A stretch of 64,000 bases of DNA from positions 7,968,815 to 8,032,814 of the forward strand of contig OX438742.1 of assembly GCA_949316235.1 (NCBI GenBank). Reading direction: 5' to 3'. Shown in pieces: positions 53,923 to 64,000 of this stretch. A model generated the notes under the pieces. That model did no database searches. It was not told where the DNA came from and saw only the letters and a program-made list of their open reading frames with translations. The first letter of the stretch is position 1; every line of letters starts with the position of its first letter. Made by a program: the position numbers and the translations under genes. The stretch comes from Oegoconia quadripuncta. Taxonomy: Eukaryota > Arthropoda > Insecta > Lepidoptera > Autostichidae.

Positions 53923-54655
53923 ATTATGGAGACAATAAAGCACTTGCATTTGCTAATCATTTTCGATTAGAACCATGTCTGGCGCGGTCAATAATTGGAT
54001 GGGTGACCTTTTAGTGGCACTTTAAAACGAGTGCTTCTGTGCTGACTGACTGTCAGGTGGCCACTAATTATGGAGACAATAAAGCACTTGCATTTGCTGT
54101 TCGTTTTCGATTAGCGAAATTAAACCATGTCTGGCGCGGTCAATCATTGGATGGGTGAACCTTTAGTGGCCTTTAAAACGACTGCTGCCATGCTGACTGA
54201 CTTACTTTCGTGTGGCCACTAATTATGGAGTCAATAAAGCACTTGCATTTGCTGTTCATTTTCGATTGGCGAAGTTAAACCATGTCTGGCGCGGTCAGTC
54301 ATTGGATGGGTGACATTTTAATGGCACTTTAAAACGAGTGCTTTTGTGCTGACTGACTGTCAGGTGGCCACTTATTATGGAGACAATAAAGCACTTGCAT
54401 TTGCTGTTCGTTTTCGATTAGCAAAGTTAAGCAATGTCTGGCGCAGTCAATCCTTGGATGGGTGACCTTTTAGTGGCACTTTAAAACGAGTGCTTCCGTG
54501 CTGACTGACTGTCAGGTGGCCACTAATCTGACACAAATCCATCAATCCTCACTTTGCCCGCGTCGTAGATTATGGCCTATAGCCTCTCCCAGTGAGAGGA
54601 AGCTGTGCCCCAATAGTGAGGATGTGTAAGGTCTGATGATGATGAATGGACGACC
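53923..54655 (+). mobile_element. Four tandem 5S-rRNA-like units with LINE-type tail
   Basis: Units start at 53923, 54067, 54222 and 54374 (144, 155, 152, 153 bp), each opening ATTATGGAG(A/T)CAATAAAGC. Each contains a core close to the internal promoter of insect 5S rRNA: 'GATTAGCGAAGTTAAGCAAT' and 'GGCGCGGTCA..TTGGATGGGTGACC'. Unit 1 lacks 9 bases at the box A position (GCGAAATTAA). After unit 4 comes a tail with CCTCTCCCAGTGAGAGG and 'GTCTGATGATGATGAATGG', as in LINE-mobilised SINEs. I read it as a 5S-derived (SINE3-type) element whose head has been multiplied in tandem. It is not a set of working 5S genes, since the rest of the 120-base gene is not matched. Confidence 0.78.
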
Positions 54656-54658
54656 GAT

Positions 54659-54895
54659 TGGTGTAGTGGATAGTGACCCTATCAGTCAAACCAACGGTTG
54701 CGGGTTCGAATCCCGCGACGGGTAAATGTTTGTGTGATGAATATGAACATTTATTCCTGAGTCATGTTTATATAAATATTTATGTATGTTTATCCGTTAT
54801 CTAGTTATCCATAGTACAAGCTTTGCTTAGTTTGGGACTAGATGATTGGTGTAAGTGTCCGAAATATTTGTTTATTATTTTATTTATTTATTTAA
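54659..54895 (+). mobile_element. SINE-B, full length
   Basis: Head GACGACCGATTGGTGTAGTG follows directly on the 5S-like tail. B box GGGTTCGAATCCCGC intact. 'TTTGGGACTAGATGATTGG' and 'TGTAAGTGTCCGAAATATTT' end it. Confidence 0.9.
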
Positions 54896-55139
54896 TACAA
54901 TAAATATGCATCTAGCTATAACATCACGACTAATCCAAATGGAGTGGTCAGAGACGAAGATGAAGAGAAATGATTTATTATAAAAAACATAAAATAAACT
55001 AACGTAAGAATATACAAAGAAACAATTTATACAGTTGATTTACGATTACAAAGGCGATCTTAGACATAGATAGTTCTAGTCACAAAGCATTTGGCTGTTC
55101 CAAATATTAAAAGCTAATATACCTATCATCACTCAAATC

Positions 55140-55466
55140 ACCGCCTCCGTGGCTCAATGTAAACAACATAGGGTTTACGAATCGGACGTCGCGGGTTCGG
55201 TCCCCAGCGGGGTACATGTTTAGTACTCGGTTTGGTTGGTAGTAAGGCATTTTAAATGTCCGCCTGGCTACCACCATCTTATCTAAATCTGCCGCCAAAC
55301 ACCAATGTTAATAGCGTTGTTGTGTTCCGGTTATCAGAGAAAAGATAGCCAGTTCCCCAAATTATTTGGGTTTCCGGGTCAGTACGCTTCCACCTTCGGC
55401 CTCATCTTCACTTAACATCAGGTGTGATTGAGGTCAAGTGATAACCCGTAGTGCTTAAAAAAAAAC
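55140..55466 (+). mobile_element. SINE-C, full length
   Basis: Head ACCGCCTCCGTGGCTCAATG, B box CGGGTTCGGTCCCCAGCG, complete body and the tail 'ATCAGGTGTGATTGAGGTCA' to poly-A. The two ORFs on the minus strand are SINE text. Confidence 0.9.
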
Positions 55467-55499
55467 AATCACATTTCGAAATATATACAGAAATCCACA

Positions 55500-55552
55500 C
55501 GTGAGAGGGGTGAACGCATCGCCGTTGAAACGTGCAAGCCTGTAGATGTTTT
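55500..55552 (-). repeat. Repeat family W crumb
   Basis: 'GAGAGGGGTGAACGCATCGC' and 'CGTTGAAACGTGCAAGCC' reversed match W. Confidence 0.5.
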
Positions 55553-55821
55553 ACGTGTAAATTGGCACAAGCACAAGAAAATAATATAGTATAGGTACAA
55601 TCATCTGGATGAAAATTTAATGCCAGCGCTACAAACTCTATGCACACAATGTACGTATCGACGCGATGTAGACATATCTGAAATGATTAGGTAACGCTTT
55701 CTATTCTTTTCTTTTTATATCTGTTTGAGTGGTATCTTTTATTATAAACTTCCAATATTAAAAGTATTACCAAAACATTGTCGCAAACAACATTGGTAAG
55801 ATCCTACTAAATTAAATAATT

Positions 55822-55840
55822 TTGACGACCTGTTTGGTGG
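55822..55840 (+). mobile_element. SINE-A head crumb
   Basis: 'TTGACGACCTGTTTGGTGG' repeats the head that starts the full copy 133 bases later. Confidence 0.5.
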
Positions 55841-55954
55841 TTCTTTTCTTCCAAAAAACAATTGTCAGAGCAATATAGGAGCCAATCCGTGGAGAGCTCC
55901 CAAAATATCTGCAATCGATATCCTTCCTACCCTACTAAAGACGATACCCTAATT

Positions 55955-56227
55955 GACGACCTGTTTGGTGTAGTGGTTTAGCAACTCTGAGCACTATACC
56001 AAAAGGTTGCGCGTTCGAATCCCGCTAGGGGCATATGTTTGTGTGATGAATACGGACAAGTGTACCCGAGTTATGGATGTTTTCATTTATAGTAAGTATT
56101 TATTTACAAAAAAAATATGTATTTATGTAGTATATCAACCATCTGGTATTCACAAGACAAGCCTATAGTTGCTTACTGTGGAACTATGGCGCTGTGTGTA
56201 TGTCTAAGGATATTTATTTATTTATAC
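55955..56227 (+). mobile_element. SINE-A, full length
   Basis: Head GACGACCTGTTTGGTGTAG, B box GCGTTCGAATCCCGC, body, '..CTATGGCGCTGTGTGTATG' and a (TTTA)n tail. Confidence 0.9.
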
Positions 56228-56249
56228 TTTAATAATAACAAAATAAGGA

Positions 56250-56400
56250 TTATAAAATCCCCAAAACACTTGACAGCATATTTTGTATTTTAACATAAAA
56301 TGTTTCCTCTGACTCTTTCTCTTATACGATTCTAACGATGCCTTGCTCTTCAAAATCGGTCAAGCATAATCTACATACAAACATAAACCGAAAAACTTTA
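56250..56400 (+). repeat. Repeat family Y, diverged
   Basis: 'TATAAAATCCCCAAAACACT', 'GACAGCATATTTTGTATTTT', 'CAAAATCGGTCAAGC', 'AATCTACATACAAACATAA'. Confidence 0.5.
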
Positions 56401-56625
56401 CCTTAAAACCAATGTCAAAGTGTTTTTAAGAAAAAGAGCGACCGTGCACAAAGTAGGTACCCAGTTTAGCGTTCCTAAGTTGCTTTCTAGAGGCACTAGA
56501 GACATTCAGATTGGTCCATACAACTTTCGCCGAGTGCCTTCCAGTCCATAAAGTTCGACGCCGAATATTCGGTAAACTAAATAATAGGTCTAACTAAACA
56601 TAAAAACAATAAGCCGACCAACAAT
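56401..56625. other. Nothing recognised
   Basis: No signature seen. Confidence 0.4.
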
Positions 56626-56761
56626 GACGACCTGTTTGGTGTAGCGGCTACAAACGCTGATTGCTATACTAAAAGGTCGCGGGTTCGAATCCCGCGAGGG
56701 GCATATGTTTGTATGGTGAATACGGACATATGTACCCGAGTTATGGATGTTTTTCATTTAT
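56626..56761 (+). mobile_element. SINE-A 5' half, cut by SINE-D
   Basis: Intact head and B box (GGGTTCGAATCCCGCGAG). It ends at 'GGATGTTTTTCATTTAT', where SINE-D is inserted. The SINE-A 3' half is not found beyond the insert, so it was lost. Confidence 0.82.
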
Positions 56762-57064
56762 CATAATCAGCCCGTAAACATCCCACTGCAGGGATATAGG
56801 CCTTCCCTCGTATATGAGGGAGTATGGGCCATAGGCCACCACGCTGGCCCAATGCGGGTTGGCGACTTCACATGCCTTTGAATTTTTATTCCTAAGACAT
56901 GCAGGTTTCCTCACGATGTTTCCTTCACCGTTTAAGAGTAGTCGGATAAATGCATATAAGTAATTAAATTAAATTTAAAAACTCATTGGTGGCCTGCCTG
57001 GGAATCGAACCCGGACCTCCTGTTTGGAGACCGCGTCTTAACCGCTGAGCCATCGACGCTCACA
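56762..57064 (-). mobile_element. SINE-D with 11-bp target duplication
   Basis: Minus copy from 'CATAATCAGCCCGTAAACAT' to the head 'GAGCCATCGACGCT'. TTTTCATTTAT flanks it exactly at 56751-56761 and 57065-57075, which marks a clean retroposition. Confidence 0.92.
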
Positions 57065-57075
57065 TTTTCATTTAT

Positions 57076-58879
57076 ATTTGAGCACGTCCATCGACACGAC
57101 CACCATACTTCTTAATTTGATAGAATTTCGGGATAGGTATCGTCTTGGGCTCAGCCTGATGCAACCGGCGAGCTAATTGGGAACCTGCACTGAAGTATGT
57201 TAGATAGATATCGGGTCAACTGTGTCCAAATATTTTATTTAATTGTTGACTTTCTCATCAGAGATATTTTCAAAATTAATTTTTTGGTAATACTTTAAGC
57301 GCGCGACGGTACATGCGCTCGCGGCGGTGGGCGTGGCGAGTCACGACCGTCGTCGCGTCCCGTCCGTCGTCGCCGGACCGCGAAAATTATGCGCGGGCGC
57401 ATCTAGGAGCTAACAGGAGAGCAGAAGCGTCGGTTTCAAAAGAAAAACTAATAAGCTGACTTCAAAAAGTGGAGGACTAGAGGCGATATTTTAATTTAGA
57501 CTGTATCTAGGGAAATAGTGTTAAACGATTTTGCTCATTCCTACTAACATGCCAATTTTTTGAACTAGTATGTTTAAAAGTTTCCAACGGCGTCTGTATT
57601 ATTCGTTTTCAATCGCAGTCGGTGATTTTGCCAAATAATTTGGAAAACCAAGACTTTCGATACACTTAGTTGCCTTAGGACGTACTTTATCACTTGGTAG
57701 AGTTCGACCACATAAAAGAGAAGCCTTTTTTATTAGTGAACTGCTCCAAAAATATCAGTGAAAATTTGCAAATCGCATAGAACACGGCATAGTTGTAAAG
57801 GATTATGACGAAAAGTACGTATATCGAGTTTGAATAATCCCTTGACATTCGCCAACTAGATAAGCAGCTTGCAAATTGGTGAAAAAATCGAATATTCACT
57901 CAAATAAGTATCCTTTAACATATATAGCGCCATATAGGTTCCCGAGCAATTAAGCTTATTTTATGGATACCAAATGGCCCTGGAAACTTGACAGGGTTGA
58001 TACAAATTTGCCAATATGAAATGCACGTATTTCAATACATATGTGCTAAAATGAGGTCAGTTTTGCCCTAACTTTTAGCGAAATGGTGAATTTGCATAAA
58101 ACTTTAGTATTTCGTAGAATTTCGTCCTAGACTTTGTATAAAACAAATTAGTACGAGTAGGTAAACGTTTGAACGGTTTCCCTATTTGCTTTTGGGGGAC
58201 AATTAAAAATGGATTGTTTTTTTAATCCTTTATAGGGTAGTCCATTCAATTTCCAACTAATATTATGATGCCTGAATTTTGACACCGGTAGGAAATATCC
58301 TGAAATAAGACATAGGATACATTTTATCACAGCAAAAGTATCCCCAGGGATAACTTCTTAGTCTGCTTTTTAATAATAGCATTGTGGTGAATGCGTCACA
58401 CAATTCTCCTCTGGAGAGAACTCTACGTATGTCGACTGGACAATACGTTCTCCCTTTCCGTCAGGGTTTGGCTCCGGAATTCATGTCAGTATATTTTTCC
58501 GTATTCTTAGTACTTATACTTTCTTTATAATTTCTTATTCTTTATAATAAACATTCCTCAAATTTTTGTAAAATGACGTTTTACCACTGAAGAGGTAGTG
58601 GGTATAAGATAGACCTATGTGAAATTGTTTTATACGCCTCCGTATAACAATGTGATTGTTCAGGACTTTGTGGTACGGCGACCGATTACATTTATCTCCA
58701 CCGGTCCCAATTTCACTGTATTCATTGGTTATTTTCACATTTATACATTTATGTGTGTGTCGCTAAATGGATCAAATAAGATTCTTATTCTTCTTATTAT
58801 TTATTATTTTAAAATCGTGTTTTCTTTTTCGTATATTCCACTTAATTTTTACAGACATAGTGCAGTTCAATTTATGAAG
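57076..58879. other. Possibly single-copy DNA with CpG-dense patch
   Basis: Mostly unmatched within the window. 57299-57402 is strongly CpG-rich with a GGGCGTGG box (listed below). 57905-57980 is a worn SINE-A 3' fragment, minus strand ('AGCGCCATATAGGTTCCCGA'). ORFs up to 98 codons have no recognised family. Confidence 0.4.
57299..57402. promoter_or_regulatory. CpG-dense patch, possible promoter or first exon
   Basis: About 100 bases with very high GC in an AT-rich region, including GCTCGCGGCGGTGGGCGTGG and CGTCGTCGCCGGACCGCG. Such patches can mark promoters or 5' UTRs of insect genes. No TATA box, initiator or ORF links it to a gene, and transposon origin is possible. Confidence 0.25.
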
Positions 58880-59196
58880 TCATTCAATCAATCAATCAAA
58901 AATGCTTTATTTTAAAGGTACACAGGGTACACTTAAGTTAGTCAGATTTTACATTTTTAAAGCTACTGCTTGTTCAAAAGGCAATTTTCCCCTGAGAAGA
59001 ACAAGAAAGAAACTCGAGAGGTTGCTCTTTAAAAAAGAAAAGGTTTTTATATTACAAAATTATATAATATTTCATTATTAATTGTGAATTAGACTGGTTT
59101 TGCGAACGGGCTGGTTATAAATGTTTATCATCTAAGTAATCTGATATTTTATAATATGCTTTCTTAATAAGTTTCTGTTTTATAGCGTCTTTAGTC
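58880..59196 (-). mobile_element. Jockey-type LINE 3' UTR
   Basis: Begins with (TCAA)n and 'AAAAATGCTTTATTTTAAAG', the reversed 3' end, and goes back to 'GTTTTATAGCGTCTTTA' near the ORF end. The preceding (TCAATCAA) may be the microsatellite tail of the element. Confidence 0.75.
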
Positions 59197-59436
59197 AGAT
59201 ATATGTTTTCATATGCGCACACCCTAGCCACAGCACGCTTCCAAAGCCAAAGCGATATAAACAAATTGTCTATTACCTACTCCAGGCGTTTCTAGCCAAG
59301 CCGTCATGTATCTCAATTACGAAACACTATCAGCATTGTTTTAGTTCGTGCTGTTCCCACTCATTGACCCGCCGAACAGACTATTGTTTGGGTAAACAGT
59401 TTTTAATATTATATTAGAGATTTCTAAACTAATCGT

Positions 59437-59513
59437 TGGATATAGGTCTTCGCTCGTATAATGAGGGAGTATGGGCCATAGTCCACCACGCTGACCCAAT
59501 TCGGGTTAGGGTA
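59437..59513 (-). mobile_element. SINE-D 3' fragment
   Basis: 'GTATAATGAGGGAGTATGGG', 'CCATAGTCCACCACGCTGAC'. Only the tail third remains. Confidence 0.7.
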
Positions 59514-59559
59514 GAACATATTAAATGGACTTTATTAATTTATATAAGATTACAAACTG

Positions 59560-59710
59560 AAAAGATTGCCACTGGAACTCCTGGATGGACTTTATGTTAC
59601 TCGTCTTTGAGTACAAAGACGAGTAACATAAAGTCCATATTCTAGTAAGAATATGTGATAATCATGGTGGAGTATTTAAAGCTTGTTTTTTAAAGTATTA
59701 TTAATGGAGA
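59560..59710 (+). repeat. Repeat Z with perfect hairpin
   Basis: Z text 'GATTGCCACTGGAACTCCTG' leads into a perfect hairpin: 25-base arms 59585-59609 and 59614-59638 over a 4-base loop. It then continues with 'AGAATATGTGATAATCATGG'. In the normal Z copy (for example near base 30-60) the arm sequence occurs only once. Confidence 0.88.
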
Positions 59711-59739
59711 ATTTATTTAATTTTTTATTAAAATTACTG

Positions 59740-60180
59740 TTCAATCACAAAGCTGAGAGAGAGGAGAATGAGCAAGAAACTCAAGAGATGTTCTTTGAAC
59801 TAGGTTTTAGGTTACAATTTGTAATTTGACAAAACAAGGAAAAATATATACCTATTATACTGTATAATTAGACGGAATATCATCAAGCGGCCTGTGTCCA
59901 CGCTTGCTTATCATCCAAATAGTCAGAAATTTTATAATAGCCTTTTTGTTGTTTCTGTTTTATGACGGATTGAATTTTTATTTAAAAGGCAAATTTTGAA
60001 TTTCAAAGTCAAACATATGTTATTCAATGTAGGATACAAAAAAATCAGTTATTCAAAGTCAACATGTTATTTTTAAAACTTCATCGCTTCACAAGGTCAA
60101 CATGGTTAGGGAGAAGGTAAAGGTTTACTGGAACCTTATTATAAAAGCGTATATTATTGTAACATTGTCCTTTAAATGAC
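59740..60180 (-). mobile_element. Jockey-type LINE 3' ends, two joined
   Basis: 59740-60008 is a diverged LINE 3' UTR with the ORF end. 60009-60105 repeats the fragment at 42948-43045 reversed ('AATGTAGGATACAAAAAAAT'). Beyond it, 'ACTGGAACCTTATTATAAAA' matches 23164-23190 in reverse. Confidence 0.6.
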
Positions 60181-60367
60181 TTAGTCACTTTGTGCAGCTA
60201 AACAATTCTGACTCTTATTGATCCGCTAGAACTACTACTTAACACTTTATAAAATGACACGGCACACGATTCTTTTCAGAGCCAATTAACCAGGAATATT
60301 GGACCTTTGTCCACTTAAATAAATCTACAAAAGTCCAATGGAAGTCAATTACATTAATTTATAACAG

Positions 60368-60566
60368 GACTAGCTTTCCGCCCGCGGATTTGCCTGCATT
60401 GATTAGCTTTAACCGTGGGAACTACCTACTAACTTTTTCGGGATAAAAATGTCCTATGTTTTAATCAAATATGTTCTATCTATATGCCATATTTGATTCA
60501 AATTCGTTCATCCGTTACGCCGTGATTGAACAACACACAAACAAATTTTAGAATATTAGTTAGATG
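60368..60566 (+). repeat. Repeat family R
   Basis: 'GACTAGCTTTCCGCCCGCGG' to 'AATTTTAGAATATTAGTTAG', a nearly complete copy. Confidence 0.68.
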
Positions 60567-60580
60567 GCTCAGTTCCAAAC

Positions 60581-60612
60581 AAACCTTACCTTTTGGTGAT
60601 AAGGTAAGGTTT
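60581..60612. repeat. Perfect 12-bp hairpin
   Basis: AAACCTTACCTT and AAGGTAAGGTTT pair around an 8-base loop. Confidence 0.75.
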
Positions 60613-60879
60613 ATAAATTTGTAATCTGTTAATCCCCTAATTCGAATAGATTTCTAGATATTTGCTCATGCGTCTAAAAATCTGCTCCTATTTATATCTC
60701 TGTGATGTACAGTCGCTAACACATTTAAGTTAGCGGATCTTTATTTATAAATACATATATAAGCGAAAGTCTTAAAGGAAATTTAGGTAAAAAGTGTACA
60801 GGAGAATATAACAAAATCCAACCAAGACCCTCCAAACATTATTTTCTGCCCAATCTAATAAACATTATGTATCTCTAAG

Positions 60880-60976
60880 GTTTGCTGGTAGAACACTCTA
60901 TTGGAGTTAAGCTTGCCTTTGTACAATATACAATGCATATTTCTGTAACAGTTTTGGGTAGAATAAAGATATTAAG
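60880..60976 (+). mobile_element. LINE 3' terminus fragment
   Basis: 'GTTTGCTGGTAGAACACTCT', 'AGCTTGCCTTTGTACAATA' and 'GAATAAAGATATTAAG' are typical of lepidopteran LINE 3' ends with AATAAA. Confidence 0.5.
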
Positions 60977-61189
60977 ATAAAAAATAAGACTGCTACCTTA
61001 ATTGCGTTATCGACTGTACAACTCGTACACGCTAACATAATCGTCGAATATCAGACATCTAATGATAATGTAGAGCTACTAAAAGAGATTTGATTGCTTG
61101 TTGTTTCATACATTCTATTCTTGCCATTCCTTTTTATCAGCTAAAGCAAGAAAAATAAACAATTTTAGATTGCGATGTCCATTTTTACC

Positions 61190-61410
61190 ATTTTGTTTGT
61201 ATAAGTTAAATTTTACCCAGTTCCCGCTGTTTAAATGAGCTGAAATTTCACAAACTTATGTAAGTCCGATAACATGCAATATAATGGAATCTTTTTGCTG
61301 CTCTGATAATAGTGCTGGAATTTGGCTATTGCTGAACTGAGCAATAAACAAAACAACCTCAGCGAGTCTGATTTGTACTGATAAGTAATGTTATTGTAGA
61401 TGATAACGAG
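61190..61410. repeat. Repeat family Z fragment
   Basis: 'GAGCTGAAATTTCACAAACT', 'GTCCGATAACATGCAATATA', 'GCTGCTCTGATAATAG' resemble 17330-17460. Confidence 0.45.
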
Positions 61411-61466
61411 TGCCTGATGATGATACAAAAACTCAGCTAAGTAAAAGTTTTGTTTGATTTTATTTA

Positions 61467-61783
61467 TTTTTTGTGCACAACGGATGAACACTTGACCTCA
61501 ATCACACCTGATGTTAAGTGAAGATGAGGTAAATGGTGGAAGCTTACTGACCCGGAAACCGCATCTTATTTGGGGGACTGGCTATCTGATATATGGCAAC
61601 CGGAACACAACAATGCTGTTTGGCGGCAGACATAGATAATATGGTGGTAGCTAGACAGGCGGACACTTAAAATGCCTTACCACTAATCAAATCGAGTACT
61701 AAACAGGTACCCTGACGGAGATCGAAGCCGCGACCTTCGGTTCGTAAACCCCATATTGTTCCCATTGAGTTACGGAGACGGTT
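61467..61783 (-). mobile_element. SINE-C, full length, diverged
   Basis: T-rich start with 'GTGCACAACGGATGAACACT' and end 'ATTGAGTTACGGAGACGGTT'. The B box is worn (GGAGATCGAAGCCGCGACC). The 87-codon minus ORF is SINE text. Confidence 0.83.
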
Positions 61784-63051
61784 AAATCTTATTGTGGGTA
61801 GAACTAATTTGTGATGATCATGACAGGGCATTATAATCTTGATAAAATAATATCTTGAATGGTGAACTGATTCTTCATCTGCTTTTGGTGTCGATGGCGG
61901 GTAGGAGGTATTAATCTTTTGGTGAACCAATTAAGAAGACAGTATCAATTTAATTATATTCAAGGCGAAAGCTAATGCGAATTCGATCGCCCTTCGCTGT
62001 CGCAGTGCAGATCGCACATTCGCCGAGGCTGTGACAGCGCTATATATACTGCTGCATGCAAATGAACTAGTAAGAGACATCTGGCGCTTGTTTGGAATGG
62101 AATAACGATAGTGCCAAGTCAAGTATTACCCATTTAAAAGTAAAATATGTTAAAAAATTGAATACAATTGCAATAAATAACGAAATGCTTTATATGTTAT
62201 ACCTCAATTGTTCTACACACAAACCTTTACAGGTTTTCGTGGGCGTCTTATAGTTGAGATTTTCAAATAATGTGTTTATGGATAAGTAAACGAACGTATT
62301 AGAAGTTAAAGAAGTTCCTACCAAAAACATAAATTGAATATTTGGAAAGAAAACCTTCGAAAAACCACACAATAATATACAAAGCAACTGTGTTAAATGT
62401 TAAACATCATCGAAACGACAGAACCACCTTTCAATAACCATGGTTGAGAACATTTTCCTTAGTTACTCGAAAATATAAAAACCACATTGAAATCGCGCTA
62501 AGCCTTGTTGAAATACACCCGAACAAAGGCTGGGCACTCACACACACTACGCGGTTAAATACTGTGTGTACATTTGTGGTACAGATACACATACAACTCT
62601 ATTATAAGTTGTAACAGTTGTACTTAATTTTTGTTTTTATTTTTTGTTTCGTAAGAATAACACCAAGCATAATGATTGTTTCGGTCGAAAATTTTTGTAT
62701 GTGTTTCTCTAATATGCAAATTAACGCTTTATCTATCTATCTAAATACATAACACTCGTCGTTTTTTAAATGAAGTTATAAATTTTGAAGTGCAGTATAA
62801 AAATTATAGTCTTCTTATTTTCGAGCTAATGGCAAAAATTTATTGCTGTACTGTTTTTATGATTAGTGTACAATAAACTATAAATAAATAAATAAATAAA
62901 AATTATAATGACCTAAAGTACTTTGGCCCAAAAAGTAGCAATGTCGATGGCTCTTTGGGGTGCTTCGAAAAGGTCCTACTCTGTACAATAAACAATAAAC
63001 TGGCTCTCCAGTTTTTTGCAGAGCACGACAAAATTACAGTGGCATACGAGA
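61784..63051. other. Unassigned; one LINE-type tail
   Basis: 62866-62903 ends 'GTACAATAAACTATAAATAA' with an (AAAT)n tail, like a LINE 3' end. The block at 61960-62060 is GC-richer, without a recognised identity. Confidence 0.4.
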
Positions 63052-63260
63052 TTTTTTTTTTATGCACGACGGATTCGTACTTGACCTTAATCACACCTGA
63101 TATTAAGTGAAGATGAGGTCGAAGGTGGAAGTGTACTGACCCGGAAACCCAACACATTTGGGGGCTGGCTATCTTATCTCTGACAAACGGAACACAACAA
63201 TGCTATTAACATTGCTGCTTGGCGGCAGATTTAGATAAGATTGTGGTAGCTAGCTAGGTG
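63052..63260 (-). mobile_element. SINE-C, 5' truncated
   Basis: From the T-run 'ATGCACGACGGATTCGTAC' to 'GATTGTGGTAGCTAGCTAGG'. The tRNA-like head is missing. Confidence 0.83.
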
Positions 63261-64000
63261 CAATGATATCAACAAATGAAACACCGTCGCCATTCCATCC
63301 TCAAATTCGTTGAGTTCCGAATATTCGCACTAAACGGTTTGGGTCTTGCGAACTTCAATAGTATATATTTCTTAATTTGTAGCCTTGGGATCTGCCAAAA
63401 CAGAGCGGAAATGCATGTATTGAGATCGCGTGCTTGATAAAGATGATCCACCACATCGCCACTTTTCATAAAATTTTACCTAATGTTTTTCGTAGGGAAA
63501 TCTAGACTAGAAGGCTGGCTACAGTTTGTGCCGTAGTAAGCACCTTCATTGGAGGAGTTGTGTATATGCACAGGACACTCACTTCACTTCTATTGAAATC
63601 GTACGAAATATCCATACCTACTTGAATATTAGGCGGAGCTAAAGCCGTTTTTATTTATGTATATTTATATTATAAAAATATATTGACATTCAAAGTTATG
63701 GAGCAAAACAAAGAGTAAAGAATACAATGCTGCGACCTGGACACAATATTATACCATCCCATTGTATACTTGAATGAATAATAAATGACATGCTAAGGAG
63801 GTTGGGTTTGTAAGATAATTTATAAATATTTACTGAAGTTCGTTTATTTTTCTTATTTAAATTATGTCGACTCCATTATACACATTATAAGAGACCAATA
63901 CCTAGGTACTATATTACAGATTTGTAAATGGTTGATTCAGCAAAGGCTCTTTTTTTTCTAGAGTCGTCTTTTCGACCATAAAACTGATGTAGTTTTTTTC
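63261..64000. other. Nothing recognised to the window end
   Basis: AT-rich; a 66-codon minus frame (63269-63469) has no known features. Confidence 0.4.

Noticed and set aside
53923..54526. A cluster of 5S rRNA genes
   Set aside because: Only the internal promoter region is similar; the rest of each unit does not match a 5S gene and unit 1 lacks part of box A.
53923..54526. CRISPR-like repeat and spacer pattern
   Set aside because: Units repeat over their whole length without unique spacers, and the DNA is eukaryotic.
8966..57060. Many tRNA-like A and B boxes as possible tRNA genes
   Set aside because: The acceptor arms do not pair and each head continues into a repeated SINE body, so none is a working tRNA gene.
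62903..63157. 84-codon minus-strand ORF as a gene
   Set aside because: Much of it is SINE-C text; the same applies to ORFs near 12.2, 17.9, 46.1, 55.2 and 61.7 kb.

Overview
The window looks like a stretch of lepidopteran (butterfly or moth) nuclear DNA. It is AT-rich and has no bacterial-style gene packing. It is filled with several tRNA-derived SINE families, decayed LINE 3' ends, MITEs and repeat motifs I know from moth and butterfly genomes (for example the 'GTGGGTGTCGTAAAAGGCGAC' type, cut short here, and the 'CGGCCAAGTG' type). I found no host protein-coding gene I can support. Species cannot be decided from the sequence alone.

Layout. 1-5 kb: a 5'-truncated but RT-intact CR1/Jockey-group LINE (minus strand, 803+ codons), followed by a SINE split by another repeat (X). 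5-12 kb: mostly unassigned AT-rich DNA with scattered SINE and LINE remnants, including a decayed RTE-type ORF end at 11.1 kb. 12-18.6 kb: five copies of SINE-C, a 61-bp minisatellite and a fresh 197-bp tandem duplication. 19-24.5 kb: a mariner-type MITE, an open exon-like block at 20.1-20.4 kb, and a 650-bp foldback element with long inverted arms. 25-34 kb: two pentamer microsatellites, a SINE split by a second MITE copy, two GC-rich blocks, and SINE-D inserted in repeat X. 35-47 kb: R, X, Y, Z and W repeat families, a third MITE copy, and a 25-bp perfect hairpin. 47-53 kb: a pair of 88-bp TTAA MITEs, each beside one copy of a 0.4-0.5 kb direct duplication, plus LINE C-termini. 53.9-54.7 kb: four tandem units that each carry a 5S-rRNA-like pol III promoter core, ending in a LINE-type GATGATGATG tail. 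55-64 kb: more SINEs (one nested with an 11-bp target duplication), a CpG-dense patch at 57.3 kb, a second perfect hairpin at 59.6 kb and LINE tails.

How the parts relate. The SINEs (A-D) have tRNA-like A and B boxes; the 54-kb array has a 5S-like core instead. SINE-D and the 5S array end in related tails with GAT microsatellites, which suggests both used an RTE-type LINE for mobilisation; decayed RTE ORF pieces are present nearby. Several nestings give relative ages: the mariner MITE is younger than one SINE-A copy, X is younger than another SINE-A copy, and SINE-D is younger than X. Family letters (SINE-A to -D, X, Y, Z, W, V, R, G) are local labels for this window, not database names. All family assignments are by eye.
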